Origin: Pelomonas sp051857475
Lineage (GTDB): Bacteria; Pseudomonadota; Gammaproteobacteria; Burkholderiales; Burkholderiaceae_C
Assembly (NCBI RefSeq): GCF_051857475.1
Contig: NZ_JBPZGZ010000005.1
Location: 62,001-126,000, forward strand
Length of the DNA stretch: 64,000 nucleotides
Reading direction: 5' to 3'
Part shown: piece by piece, positions 20,228 to 31,217 of the stretch
Layout: each line of letters starts with the position of its first letter
Position numbering within the stretch: the stretch's first letter is position 1
Program-made: the position numbers and the translations under genes
Notes under the pieces: generated by a model
Database searches by the model: none
Told to the model about the DNA's origin: nothing
The model's input: only the letters and a program-made list of their open reading frames with translations

Positions 20228-21328
20228 ATGCCCTTCTTCAAGCGCCGCGTGCCGACACCGCCCAGCGGCTGGCACGAGTCTTTGCAGCACACCCAATGGG
20301 TGGGCTTCGCGGCCACCGAAATGCCCGAGCTCAGCAAGGGCCCCTTGCTCGACCCGACGCGCGCCTTCGATGTCTGCCACGTCGGCCTGGTGCTGCGCGC
20401 CGTGCTCGGTGTGCAGCTGCTGCTGGCTTTGGGCGTGGCCGTCGTCGCCCGCGACGCTGGCCAGTGGCTGACGCTGATGGCCAGCGGCACGGTGGTGACC
20501 CTGTTTGCCGTGCTGTCCTGGCTGCTTGCCGTCTGTGCCGCCCGGCGGTTGTGGCCTCGTCTGCCCGAGCCGGTGCAATGGGGCGCGCTGATGCTGCTCG
20601 GCGCCGTCAGCGCCCTGATGGGCTTCTGGCTGTTGAACCTGATCAACATGGACCCGGTCAGCGGCTGGCGCGCCGCCAGCATCGCCGCCTGCGGCGCCAG
20701 CGGAGCGGCGGGGCTGCTGTCCTGGCTCAAGCTGCGCGAGCATTCCCAACGCCCGGCCGATGCGCTGGCCCAACTGGTCGAGCTGCAGTCGCGCATCCGG
20801 CCGCACTTCCTGTTCAACACGCTGAACAGCGCCATCGCCCTGGTCCAGATCGACCCGGCCCGTGCGGAGAGCGTGCTGGAGGACCTGGCCGAGCTGTTCC
20901 GCGTCGCCCTGGCCGACGCCAGCGCCTCGGTCACGCTGGCGGAAGAGGTCGAGCTGGCGCGCCGCTACCTGGCGATCGAGCAGATCCGCTTCGGCCCGCG
21001 TCTGCGCATCGTCTGGAACCTGGACCCCGAGGCCAACGCCGCCGGCGTGCCGCCGCTGCTGCTGCAGCCCTTGGTGGAGAACGCCGTGCGGCACGGTGTC
21101 GAACCCAATGACGAGGGGGGCGAGCTCGAGGTGCGCACGCGGCGCCGCGGCGCCGAGGTCGAGATCCGCATCGTCAACAGCGTGGGGGCGCCGTCCCGCA
21201 CGGCCGGCCATGGCCTGGCCCTGCGCAATGTGCGCCAGCGCCTGAAGCTGATGCACGATGTCGCCGCCCGCCTGGACATCGAATCCACCCCGCAACGCTT
21301 TTCCTTGCGTATCCTGGTGCCGTTATGA
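20228..21328 (+). CDS. LytS/AlgZ-type membrane sensor histidine kinase
   Basis: A 366-residue kinase. About four membrane spans lie within residues 45-175. The cytoplasmic part has the His_kinase motif RPHFLFNTLNSAI with His193 as the probable phosphorylation site, the N box LVENAVRHGVEP and the G-box GHGLALRNVRQRL. This is the family of AlgZ/FimS and LytS kinases. It sits next to argH and is coupled to its partner regulator by an ATGA overlap. The signal sensed is not known. Confidence 0.9.
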   Translation: MPFFKRRVPTPPSGWHESLQHTQWVGFAATEMPELSKGPLLDPTRAFDVCHVGLVLRAVLGVQLLLALGVAVVARDAGQWLTLMASGTVVTLFAVLSWLLAVCAARRLWPRLPEPVQWGALMLLGAVSALMGFWLLNLINMDPVSGWRAASIAACGASGAAGLLSWLKLREHSQRPADALAQLVELQSRIRPHFLFNTLNSAIALVQIDPARAESVLEDLAELFRVALADASASVTLAEEVELARRYLAIEQIRFGPRLRIVWNLDPEANAAGVPPLLLQPLVENAVRHGVEPNDEGGELEVRTRRRGAEVEIRIVNSVGAPSRTAGHGLALRNVRQRLKLMHDVAARLDIESTPQRFSLRILVPL

Positions 21329-22158
21329 CAACAGCCCTGCGCGTTCTTCTCGTCGACGACGAACCCCTGGCCCGGCTGCGCATGCGCAGCCTGGTCGATG
21401 CCATCCAGGAGCCGCGTTGCGAGGTGGTCGCCGAAGCGGCCACGGCCTCGCAGGCCACCACCTGGCTGCGCGACCATGCCTGCGACATCCTGCTGCTGGA
21501 TGTGCAGATGCCGGGTGCCGACGGCCTGCAGTTCGCCGACAGCCTGGTCCAGCGCCAGGTGGACCAGCCCGGGTTGTCGATGCCCTTGATCATCTTCGTG
21601 ACGGCCCACGCCATGCACGCGCTGCGGGCCTTTGAGCTCGACGCGCTGGACTACCTGACCAAGCCGGTGCGCCGCGAACGCCTGCAGGCCGCCCTGGCGC
21701 GTGCCGCCCAGCGCCTTGCCGAGCGCTCGGCCGCCCAGGCCCAGCAACCTGCCGAACAGCCCACGGCTCCCGACACCACCGACTTCGTCACCCTGACCGA
21801 TCGGGGCCGCCTGCTGCGCATCCCCATCACGGAGGTGCTGTATTTCAAGGCCGAGCTGAAGTACGTGACCCTGCGCACCGCCAGCGAAAGCCATGTGCTG
21901 GATGGTGCGCTGTCCGAGCTGGAGCAGCGCTTTGGCGAGCGCTTCCTGCGCGTGCACCGCAATGCGCTGGTGGCGCGCTGGGCCGTGCGTGAGTTGGAAC
22001 GCCACACGCCGACGTCCTTCAGCGAGCTGGACAGCAGCGAGGCTGCCGAGGTCGCCGACAGCTGGGCGGTGCGCATCGTCCATGTCGACGAATGGCTGGC
22101 GGTGTCGCGGCGTCAGGTGGCTGCGGTGCGTGAGGCGTTGGCGGGGCAGAAGACTTGA
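21325..22158 (+). CDS. LytTR-type response regulator, AlgR-like
   Basis: A 277-residue two-domain regulator. The receiver has the acidic pair Asp12-Asp13 (LLVDDEPLA), phosphoacceptor Asp59 (LLLDVQMPG) and the conserved Lys in YLTKPV. A linker follows to about residue 150, then a LytTR DNA-binding domain containing ITEVLYFKAELKYVTLRT and RVHRNALVA. AlgR-family members bind paired short sites. The start overlaps the kinase stop. In Pseudomonas this gene is followed by hemC; here hemC lies about 20 kb away at 42603. Confidence 0.9.
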   Translation: MTTALRVLLVDDEPLARLRMRSLVDAIQEPRCEVVAEAATASQATTWLRDHACDILLLDVQMPGADGLQFADSLVQRQVDQPGLSMPLIIFVTAHAMHALRAFELDALDYLTKPVRRERLQAALARAAQRLAERSAAQAQQPAEQPTAPDTTDFVTLTDRGRLLRIPITEVLYFKAELKYVTLRTASESHVLDGALSELEQRFGERFLRVHRNALVARWAVRELERHTPTSFSELDSSEAAEVADSWAVRIVHVDEWLAVSRRQVAAVREALAGQKT

Positions 22159-22201
22159 GGCTGTCCTGCGGCGATCCGAGCCGTACTCACGAGACGCCGC
22201 C

Positions 22202-23461
22202 TTGACCAGCAGGGGCAAGCGCTGGGCCGTGCTGGGCCTACTGCTGGTGGCTGGCGCTGCCGGCCTGTTGGGCTGGCGGGCGAGCCGGCCTGCGCAACTC
22301 GCCGTGACGGCGCCCGTGCCAGCGGTCGCGCTGCCCTCGTCGTCGGCGGCATCCGGTCCAGCCGGCGGGACCGACGTCGCTGCCCTGGTGATCCAGGCCT
22401 CGGCGGCCTCCCAGCCGGACCGGGCCGGCACCGAGGCGAACAAGGAGTTCGTCGACGTTTGCGGCGTCGGGCGGGTGCGTCGCAGCGATATGGAGCGGGC
22501 GGAGGGGCAGGCCGAGCCCGTCTGGGCCCAGGCGCTGAATCGGCAGACCGAGCAGGGCATGGCCGACATGCTGAAGCGGCTGGATGCCGGCTCGCTGAGG
22601 CAGCGCGTCGCGGCCGCGGTACTGCGCGGCGACGTCCAGGCGGCGGCCCAATTGGCGGTGTCGACCGATGATGTCAAGACTTACCGCTTGGCCGTGCGCG
22701 CCTGCAGCAAGGACGCCGCCTACCGCAGCCACTATCCCACCGCCCAGCAATGGCAGGCCCGTATGGCGGCGTCGGCGGCCAGCGGCTTTGTCGTACCTGA
22801 GCTGCCACCCCCTGGCCCGATGCCGACAGCGTGTGCCGCCATCAACCTCGAAAGGCTGGAGCTGCTGGATCCTGGCGATGCCTGGCCGTCCGTGATGCGC
22901 GTGAACGATGCCGCTGCGCGACGTGATGAAGCCGCCGTCAACCTGGCCCTTTATCAGCTCGCACAGAAATCGCGGCTTTCCATCAACACCCGGGCTCTCG
23001 GCGCCACGGTTGCCGAAGTCATCGGTGCTGAACCCACAGTGGGCGAGGCCTGGGCCATGACCCTGGCGGTAGGGACGGACATGGCCTCCATGCTGGACGG
23101 CAATCTGCTCGGGCTTATGCGTCCCTGCCGTGGCGACGCGCTGAAGGACGCCAACCGGCGCCAGCTCTGCGAACAGGTCGCGCGACGCATGCCCGGCATG
23201 CTGGCGGAGGCGACCGACGCCCGTGCTCTGCATTCACTGGAAGAGCGCCTGGGCCTGGCACACAGCCCGCAGGCGCTGTCGCGCGAGGAGCTGGACCGCG
23301 GGCTCAAGGCCATGGTCGACGACGGCAACCGCTGGATGGACGAGCCCACCTGCGCCAACTTCTCGGACATGGGCCAGCAACTGGTGAAGGTGGCCCGCGA
23401 GGGCGAGCTGGCTCGCATGAAGGCCTATCTGAAGACGGTGCCGGCATCGGCGCCGCACTGA
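22202..23461 (+). CDS. single-span membrane protein of unknown function
   Basis: A 419-residue protein that I do not recognise. It begins with a basic stretch and one hydrophobic helix (RWAVLGLLLVAGAAGLLGW), then an Ala/Pro/Ser-rich linker and a helical extracytoplasmic region with scattered Cys residues, including a CGVG motif. The start is probably the TTG at 22202, since no ATG lies near the membrane helix. It is followed by a gene of the same layout, so the two may be an old tandem duplication. It lies 43 bases after the response regulator in the same direction. Confidence 0.7.
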   Translation: MTSRGKRWAVLGLLLVAGAAGLLGWRASRPAQLAVTAPVPAVALPSSSAASGPAGGTDVAALVIQASAASQPDRAGTEANKEFVDVCGVGRVRRSDMERAEGQAEPVWAQALNRQTEQGMADMLKRLDAGSLRQRVAAAVLRGDVQAAAQLAVSTDDVKTYRLAVRACSKDAAYRSHYPTAQQWQARMAASAASGFVVPELPPPGPMPTACAAINLERLELLDPGDAWPSVMRVNDAAARRDEAAVNLALYQLAQKSRLSINTRALGATVAEVIGAEPTVGEAWAMTLAVGTDMASMLDGNLLGLMRPCRGDALKDANRRQLCEQVARRMPGMLAEATDARALHSLEERLGLAHSPQALSREELDRGLKAMVDDGNRWMDEPTCANFSDMGQQLVKVAREGELARMKAYLKTVPASAPH

Positions 23462-23480
23462 TCACCGCTATGCTGACGGC

Positions 23481-24812
23481 ATGACTGCACGCAGACGTCG
23501 CGTCCTGGTCGTGGCCTTGCTGGCTGTCGCGTTTCTGGCGCTCTGGATGTGGATGGGCCGGCGCGGCATCGCCGCGGATGCCGAGGCCATGACGCCGCCA
23601 GCGGCATCGGCGAGCGCGGCAACGGCCGTCCTGGCGCGTGTCATGGCCACGCCAGCGTCCGCAGGCGTGGCAGCTGCGGCTCCGGCGGCCCTCGTCACCA
23701 AAGTCGTCGACAAGCGTGCCGTGCTGGCGAATCAGATGAAGGCTGACTGGTGCGGTTTCGGTGCCGAACAGCGCCGGCAGTGGCTGGCGGCGGTCAATGC
23801 TGCATCGAGCGCTGCGTCGGTTGCGCCTCCTCCCGACCGCGACATGCTGTTGAGCGAGGAGGTCGGTACGGAGCTGCTGGCCGAAGCCACCGCCGAGGTC
23901 GTGCGGCGCTGGGTCGCCGTGCTGATGCAGCGTGGCGACCCGCGCTCTCAGGCCCTGGCCGACATTCTGGGCAGTGACGCAGAGGCGAATGCCCGCCTGC
24001 AGCGTCGCGCCCGCAGTTCCGCCGATCCCATGGTCACCGTCCTTGCGCTGAGGCGGCCTTGTGCCAGCGGCGCCTGCATCAATGTCGAGGCCTCGCAGTG
24101 GTCGCGGCTGGAGCCTGAGAATCTGCAGGCCTGGCTGGCGCTGGCGGAGGCACCGGGCGGCGCGGGCCGCAGCCAGCAAGCCTATATCCTGGAGCGCGCC
24201 GCCAGCGAGGCGCGCTACTCCCGCAGTTATCAGCAGGAACTTCAGGCCCTGCTGCTCAGCCTGCCGCAGACCGAGAAGCCCGGCCTGCAGGCCCAGGCGG
24301 AGGCCCAACTCATCATCGGTATGGTGTCGGCCTGGCCCTGGCGCAGTGCTCGCCCGCTGCTGGACAGTTGCCGCGGCGGCATGGCTGAGGCCGGTGTGGC
24401 GCAGCGCTGTGAAACCGCCGCCAACCTGCTGTGGCAGCAGGACAGCCTGATGGACCGCGCGATGGCCATCGCGCTGGCGCGGCCGCTGCTGCCGGTGCGG
24501 CCCGACCTGCGCAACCTGTGGGAAGGGCGGGCGCGGGAGTACGAGGCGGTCGGCCAATGGACGAAGAGCGCTCTGCAGCGCGTGATTCAGAAGTTGGTCC
24601 CGGACGAAGAAGCCCTGGTGTCGCGCTGCGGCGCGTTGGCCGGCATGCGTGAGCTGCAGCGCGAAATGGCGGTCCAGACCGACTGGGTCGGGGCGCGCGC
24701 CGAGATGCGCGAGGCCAAGGCCAATGAGGCGGAGTTGTCGGCGTTGTGGCGCCAGGCCGCCGGCCGCAGTGTGCTGGAGCCGCCCCGAACGGCGTCTGCG
24801 CCGAAAAGCTGA
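23481..24812 (+). CDS. second single-span membrane protein, likely paralogue of its upstream neighbour
   Basis: A 443-residue protein of unknown function. It has a short basic start, one membrane helix (VLVVALLAVAFLALWMWMG), an Ala-rich linker and a helical region. A CGFG motif falls at the place of the CGVG in the preceding protein, and VLMQRGDPRS resembles VLRGDVQAA there. Overall resemblance is weak and was judged by eye. The ATG at 23481 is 20 bases after the preceding stop. It converges on the alpha/beta hydrolase gene. Confidence 0.72.
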   Translation: MTARRRRVLVVALLAVAFLALWMWMGRRGIAADAEAMTPPAASASAATAVLARVMATPASAGVAAAAPAALVTKVVDKRAVLANQMKADWCGFGAEQRRQWLAAVNAASSAASVAPPPDRDMLLSEEVGTELLAEATAEVVRRWVAVLMQRGDPRSQALADILGSDAEANARLQRRARSSADPMVTVLALRRPCASGACINVEASQWSRLEPENLQAWLALAEAPGGAGRSQQAYILERAASEARYSRSYQQELQALLLSLPQTEKPGLQAQAEAQLIIGMVSAWPWRSARPLLDSCRGGMAEAGVAQRCETAANLLWQQDSLMDRAMAIALARPLLPVRPDLRNLWEGRAREYEAVGQWTKSALQRVIQKLVPDEEALVSRCGALAGMRELQREMAVQTDWVGARAEMREAKANEAELSALWRQAAGRSVLEPPRTASAPKS

Positions 24813-24813
24813 C

Positions 24814-25605
24814 TCAGACCGCCGGCACCTTCTGCATCGCCGCTAGGCTCTCCAGGATCAACGCGTTCACACGCGCCGCATCGCCGATCGGCGCCATATG
24901 CCCGGCGCCTTCCAGCAACTTCAGCTTCACCAGCGGCAGGCGCACCGACAGGCTCTGCGCCACGCGGCGGGCGCTGGCGCGGGTGGCGGTGCCGCAGATG
25001 AGCTGCACCGGCATGCGCAGCAGGTCCAGCAGGCTGTCGCTCCACTGCGCGGCAAACAGGGCCTCGAAGTGGCGGCGCACCGTGGGCATGGCTTCGGCCA
25101 GGCGCATGTGCTGGGCGAAGTCCATGTCGGGCCATACATCGCGACCCTGCCAGTAAGCGCAGAAACCGCGGGCGGCGCCGAAGTCGTTGCCGCGGTCCAG
25201 GGCAGCGCCCAGGGCGGCGGCAACCTCCGTGATCTCTTCCCACTCCGGTTCGTTGGGCCCCAGGGCCGGCAGCAGGCCGAAGGCGACGGGTTCGTACAGC
25301 GTCAGCGACAGCACGCGATGGCGCTGTTGCAGGGCCATCTGCAGGGCGACGGCGCCACCATAGCTGTGGCCGACGAGGTGGAACTCCTGGTCGCTGTCGA
25401 AGGGCAGGCCGGCCAGCACGCCATTCGCTTCGACGGACAGCTGGCTGGGCATGAGCTCCGGCCAGTTGGGGCGGCCGCCGTGGCCGTAGAGGTCGGGGGT
25501 GTGCCACTGCCAGCTGTTCCCGCCCTCGGCGACGAGGCGCCGCCATTGCTTGCCGCTGGCAGCGCTGGAATGCAGGCAGACGACGGGGGTGGCGGTGTCG
25601 GGCAT
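24814..25605 (-). CDS. alpha/beta hydrolase
   Basis: A 263-residue cytoplasmic hydrolase of the alpha/beta fold. The nucleophile elbow is GHSYGG with Ser81, and the catalytic His is His236 in GAGHMAPIG. The N-terminal VVCLHSSAASGKQW gives the oxyanion region. The specific substrate cannot be told from sequence; family members act on esters, lactones or C-C bonds. It stands alone, converges with the preceding gene, and ends one base after that gene's stop. Confidence 0.88.
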   Translation of the reverse strand: MPDTATPVVCLHSSAASGKQWRRLVAEGGNSWQWHTPDLYGHGGRPNWPELMPSQLSVEANGVLAGLPFDSDQEFHLVGHSYGGAVALQMALQQRHRVLSLTLYEPVAFGLLPALGPNEPEWEEITEVAAALGAALDRGNDFGAARGFCAYWQGRDVWPDMDFAQHMRLAEAMPTVRRHFEALFAAQWSDSLLDLLRMPVQLICGTATRASARRVAQSLSVRLPLVKLKLLEGAGHMAPIGDAARVNALILESLAAMQKVPAV

Positions 25606-25881
25606 GGCGGGCTCCTGTGAGTGGCGGCCATCCTCCGGGGCCTGTGTTTCAAGGGGACTGCGGCGGGCCGGGTGTTTGTTTCAATCGTTTCAGCCCGCGC
25701 CGCGTCCAGCAGCGGACGCGATCGTGCGGCGGGCAGGCTGGCCTGGGGCGGGAAGATTCACGGCGCCACCCGAACAGGTGGGCTGTAGGCCCAGGACTAC
25801 CGAGAGCAGGGCCGGGAGCCGACACATGACTTGGGCCTGGCGCGCCCAGACTTGGGTCCCCAACATATAGAGGAGCGCGCA

Positions 25882-26946
25882 ATGAAGCACGCCAAGCATT
25901 TCTCGGCCACAGCCCTGGCCTGCGCACTGGTGGCAGGCGCCCCCTTCCTGGCCGAGCCAGCCATGGCCCAGCGCAGCAGCCAGGTGGCGCCTCTGCGCGT
26001 GACCGGCTTCGACGTCGAGCAGGTCGACCGGCTGGAACCCGGCGCTGAACTGAACTTCACCGTCTGGGGCACGCCGGGGGCGGTGGTGCTGCTGCAGATC
26101 GATGGCAGCCGGCGCACGGTGCGCCTGGATGAGACCAGTGCCGGCCGTTACCAGGGCAGCTATATCGTGGGCCGCTCGGACCGTATCGGGCCCGATGCCC
26201 GCGTGCATGCCAATCTGCGCCGCGACAACCGGGTGACGACGGCCCTGCTGAGCGAGTCGCTGCAGGCGGGCTGGCCGGTGCCGGGCGAAGCGGCCGTGCT
26301 GCCGGAGATCCAGGCCGCCAGCGTCGTGCGCGAGCGCGGTCGCGCCGAAGCACTGCGCTACACGGTGCGCGGCACGCCGGGCGGCCAGGCCTCGGTGCTG
26401 CTGCAGGGCAGCGAGACGCGCAACATCATCCTTGAGGAAGTCCGTCCTGGCGAATATGCCGGCACCTATGTGCTGCCGCGCGGCGCCTGGGTGGATACCG
26501 AGAGGCCGCTGACGGCGCAGCTGCGCCTGGGCGACCGCACGGTGCGCAGCAGCGTGCCCAATGCCTATGCGGGGCTGAATATCCCTGTTCGCCGCGCTGA
26601 CGCCCCCTGCTATGACTGCGCGACCGTGCAGGCCGTCAATGCGGTGCAGGTCGACGGCGACGGCCGGGTGCTCGGCACCGTGGCCGGCGGCGTGCTGGGC
26701 GCCGTGGTGGGCAGCCAGTTCGGCAAGGGCGACGGCCGCACGGCGGCGGGCGTGGCAGGTGCCGTCGGTGGCGCGCTGCTGGGCCGTGAGATCCAGAAGC
26801 GCCACAACGAGCGCACCCAGTACGAGGTCGTCGTGCGCATGAACGACGGCCTGCAGCGCACAGTCGTCTATGCCGACGCGCCCAACTTCCGCGTCGGCGA
26901 TACCGTGCGCGTGGTGGGCGACACGCTGGCCCTGTACCGACCCTGA
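25882..26946 (+). CDS. exported glycine-zipper (Rick_17kDa/2TM) protein with duplicated N-terminal domains
   Basis: A 354-residue exported protein. The signal peptide ends near EPAMAQR. Two similar beta-rich domains follow: residues about 35-135, with FTVWGTPGAVVLLQIDGSRR, and about 150-245, with YTVRGTPGGQASVLLQGSET. They share the pattern GTPG, then VLLQ-x-G-S, then G-x-Y-x-G-x-Y. The C-terminal part is a glycine zipper (GGVLGAVVGSQFGKGDGRT) typical of outer-membrane-associated lipoprotein-like proteins. A GAGGAG site precedes the ATG. It converges on ppc, leaving 10 bases. Confidence 0.82.
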   Translation: MKHAKHFSATALACALVAGAPFLAEPAMAQRSSQVAPLRVTGFDVEQVDRLEPGAELNFTVWGTPGAVVLLQIDGSRRTVRLDETSAGRYQGSYIVGRSDRIGPDARVHANLRRDNRVTTALLSESLQAGWPVPGEAAVLPEIQAASVVRERGRAEALRYTVRGTPGGQASVLLQGSETRNIILEEVRPGEYAGTYVLPRGAWVDTERPLTAQLRLGDRTVRSSVPNAYAGLNIPVRRADAPCYDCATVQAVNAVQVDGDGRVLGTVAGGVLGAVVGSQFGKGDGRTAAGVAGAVGGALLGREIQKRHNERTQYEVVVRMNDGLQRTVVYADAPNFRVGDTVRVVGDTLALYRP

Positions 26947-26956
26947 CGGGCCGGCA

Positions 26957-29743
<2,787 letters not shown>

Positions 29744-29773
29744 GGCGGGTCGTCCGGGGAAGGAATTGCTATA

Positions 29774-29798
29774 GGAGAAGTAACCAAGTTACTTCTCC
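29774..29798. promoter_or_regulatory. perfect inverted repeat between ppc and the cytochrome peroxidase gene
   Basis: The sequence GGAGAAGTAAC, loop CAA, GTTACTTCTCC forms a perfect 11-bp inverted repeat. It is upstream of ppc and downstream of the cytochrome peroxidase gene, both on the minus strand. It has no T-run after it in that direction, so an operator for a dimeric repressor is as likely as a terminator. Confidence 0.5.
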
Positions 29799-29833
29799 AT
29801 AACTCTAGCAGTTTCTTCCGCGAAACGGACCCC

Positions 29834-31114
29834 TCACTGACCCGGCTGGCCTGGCGTGAACCCGTCGCTGAGAGTGCGCAGGAAGGCGACGACGTCGGCG
29901 ACGTCCTGGGCGTTGAGGGCCGGTGGCTGGCCGGCGCGGCGGAATGGTGCGCCCTGCTGCACATTGGCGCGGTAGATGGCCGGCAGGTCGTTGTAGACCT
30001 GGACCTGGCCGTTGACGGTGGGGTACCAGCGGGCCGGATCGATGTCGCGGGTGGCGTAGAAGCTGACAACGTCTTCGAGCGTCGCGAAGCGGGCGTTGTG
30101 GAAGTACGGTCCCGTCAGGGCGACGTTGCGCAGCGTCGGCGTGCGGAACATGCCGCAGAGGTCGCGCCGGCCGGCCAGGTCGCTGCGCTGCGGGCCGCAC
30201 AGGCCCAGGTCGAAGAAGGCCGGGTCGGCCGTGGCCTTGCTCTGGTTGCGCGGCACGCCCAGGGCGTGATAGCTGAAGTTGGTGAAGAGGGCGCGGTTCA
30301 AACCTGGCGCCGGGCGGCTGTCGTGGCAGCTGGCGCAGTTGCCGCGCTGCGGGTCGTTGAACAGGTTGAGGCCGCGCTGCTCCTGGGCGGTGAACGTGGC
30401 GCGGCGGTCCTGCACGGCGTCGAACTTGCTCGTGAAGGGATGAAAGCTGGCGTCGTCCGTCTGATAGCGGGCGATGGCCGTGACGGCGGCGTCGACGAGC
30501 TGCTCGTCGGTGGCGGCAGCCGGCAGGCTGGCCGCGGCACGCAGGTCGGCCGCATAGGGCAGGGCGCGCAGCTTGGCGGCCAGCGCAGCGACGTCGGCGT
30601 TGGCCATCTCGTCGGGGTTGAACAGCGGGCCGCGCGCCTGTTCGACGCGGCTGCTGGCGCGACCGTCCCAGAACAGGCCGCCGCGCGGCCGGCCCTGGGC
30701 GTCGAAGCCAAAGGCGCCGGCCTGGTCGAGATAACGCGCGCTGGGCGAGCTGCGCAGGCCCTGGTGGGTGCCGTCGGCGCCGCCCAGCGGCAGGAAGGTG
30801 CCGGCGGCGTCGGCATGGCCGCGGGCTTCGACGTGGCAGGTCGCGCAGGCCAGCTTGCCGCTGGCCGACAGGCTGGCCTCCTCGAACAGGCGGTCGCCGA
30901 CCTGGGCCAGCGTGGGTACCGGCGTGCGTGGAGCGGGGGCTGGCGCCGATGCGGGGGCGGGTGGCCGCGGGGGCAGGGCGGTGGCATCGGCCGTGGCTTC
31001 GTCGGCGGCCGCGGTCGTGGTGCTGGCAGAGCTGCCGCCTCCGCCCCCACAGGCGCCAAGCAGGCTCAACAGCAGGGCGGCGGGGAGGGCGGCGAAGCGG
31101 TAGAGCGGCGGCAT
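29834..31114 (-). CDS. diheme cytochrome c peroxidase/MauG-family lipoprotein
   Basis: A 426-residue periplasmic diheme protein. The N terminus has a lipobox (LLSLLGACGGGG), so it is probably a membrane-anchored lipoprotein. Two haem attachment motifs are present: CATCH at residues 90-94 and CASCH at 260-264. The family includes hydrogen peroxide reductases and MauG-type enzymes that modify proteins; the data do not separate them. An AAGGAG site precedes the chosen ATG at 31114. It is divergent from the BaeS-like kinase, with a perfect palindrome between them. Confidence 0.88.
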   Translation of the reverse strand: MPPLYRFAALPAALLLSLLGACGGGGGSSASTTTAAADEATADATALPPRPPAPASAPAPAPRTPVPTLAQVGDRLFEEASLSASGKLACATCHVEARGHADAAGTFLPLGGADGTHQGLRSSPSARYLDQAGAFGFDAQGRPRGGLFWDGRASSRVEQARGPLFNPDEMANADVAALAAKLRALPYAADLRAAASLPAAATDEQLVDAAVTAIARYQTDDASFHPFTSKFDAVQDRRATFTAQEQRGLNLFNDPQRGNCASCHDSRPAPGLNRALFTNFSYHALGVPRNQSKATADPAFFDLGLCGPQRSDLAGRRDLCGMFRTPTLRNVALTGPYFHNARFATLEDVVSFYATRDIDPARWYPTVNGQVQVYNDLPAIYRANVQQGAPFRRAGQPPALNAQDVADVVAFLRTLSDGFTPGQPGQ

Positions 31115-31174
31115 GGCGGTCTCCTTGTTGTGATGCCGCCAGCATTCCCGCCGAGCATGGGCCGACGATGGAGA

Positions 31175-31199
31175 AACTGTGGAGGCTGCCTCCACAGTT
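31175..31199. promoter_or_regulatory. perfect 25-bp palindrome between divergent peroxidase and BaeSR genes
   Basis: AACTGTGGAGGC, a single central T, then GCCTCCACAGTT: both 12-base arms match exactly. It lies 18 bases before the kinase ATG and 60 bases before the peroxidase start on the other strand. It is a good candidate operator controlling both sides. As RNA in the kinase leader it would also form a hairpin close to the start codon. Confidence 0.65.
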
Positions 31200-31217
31200 G
31201 GCGGGCAAGATGCGCGC

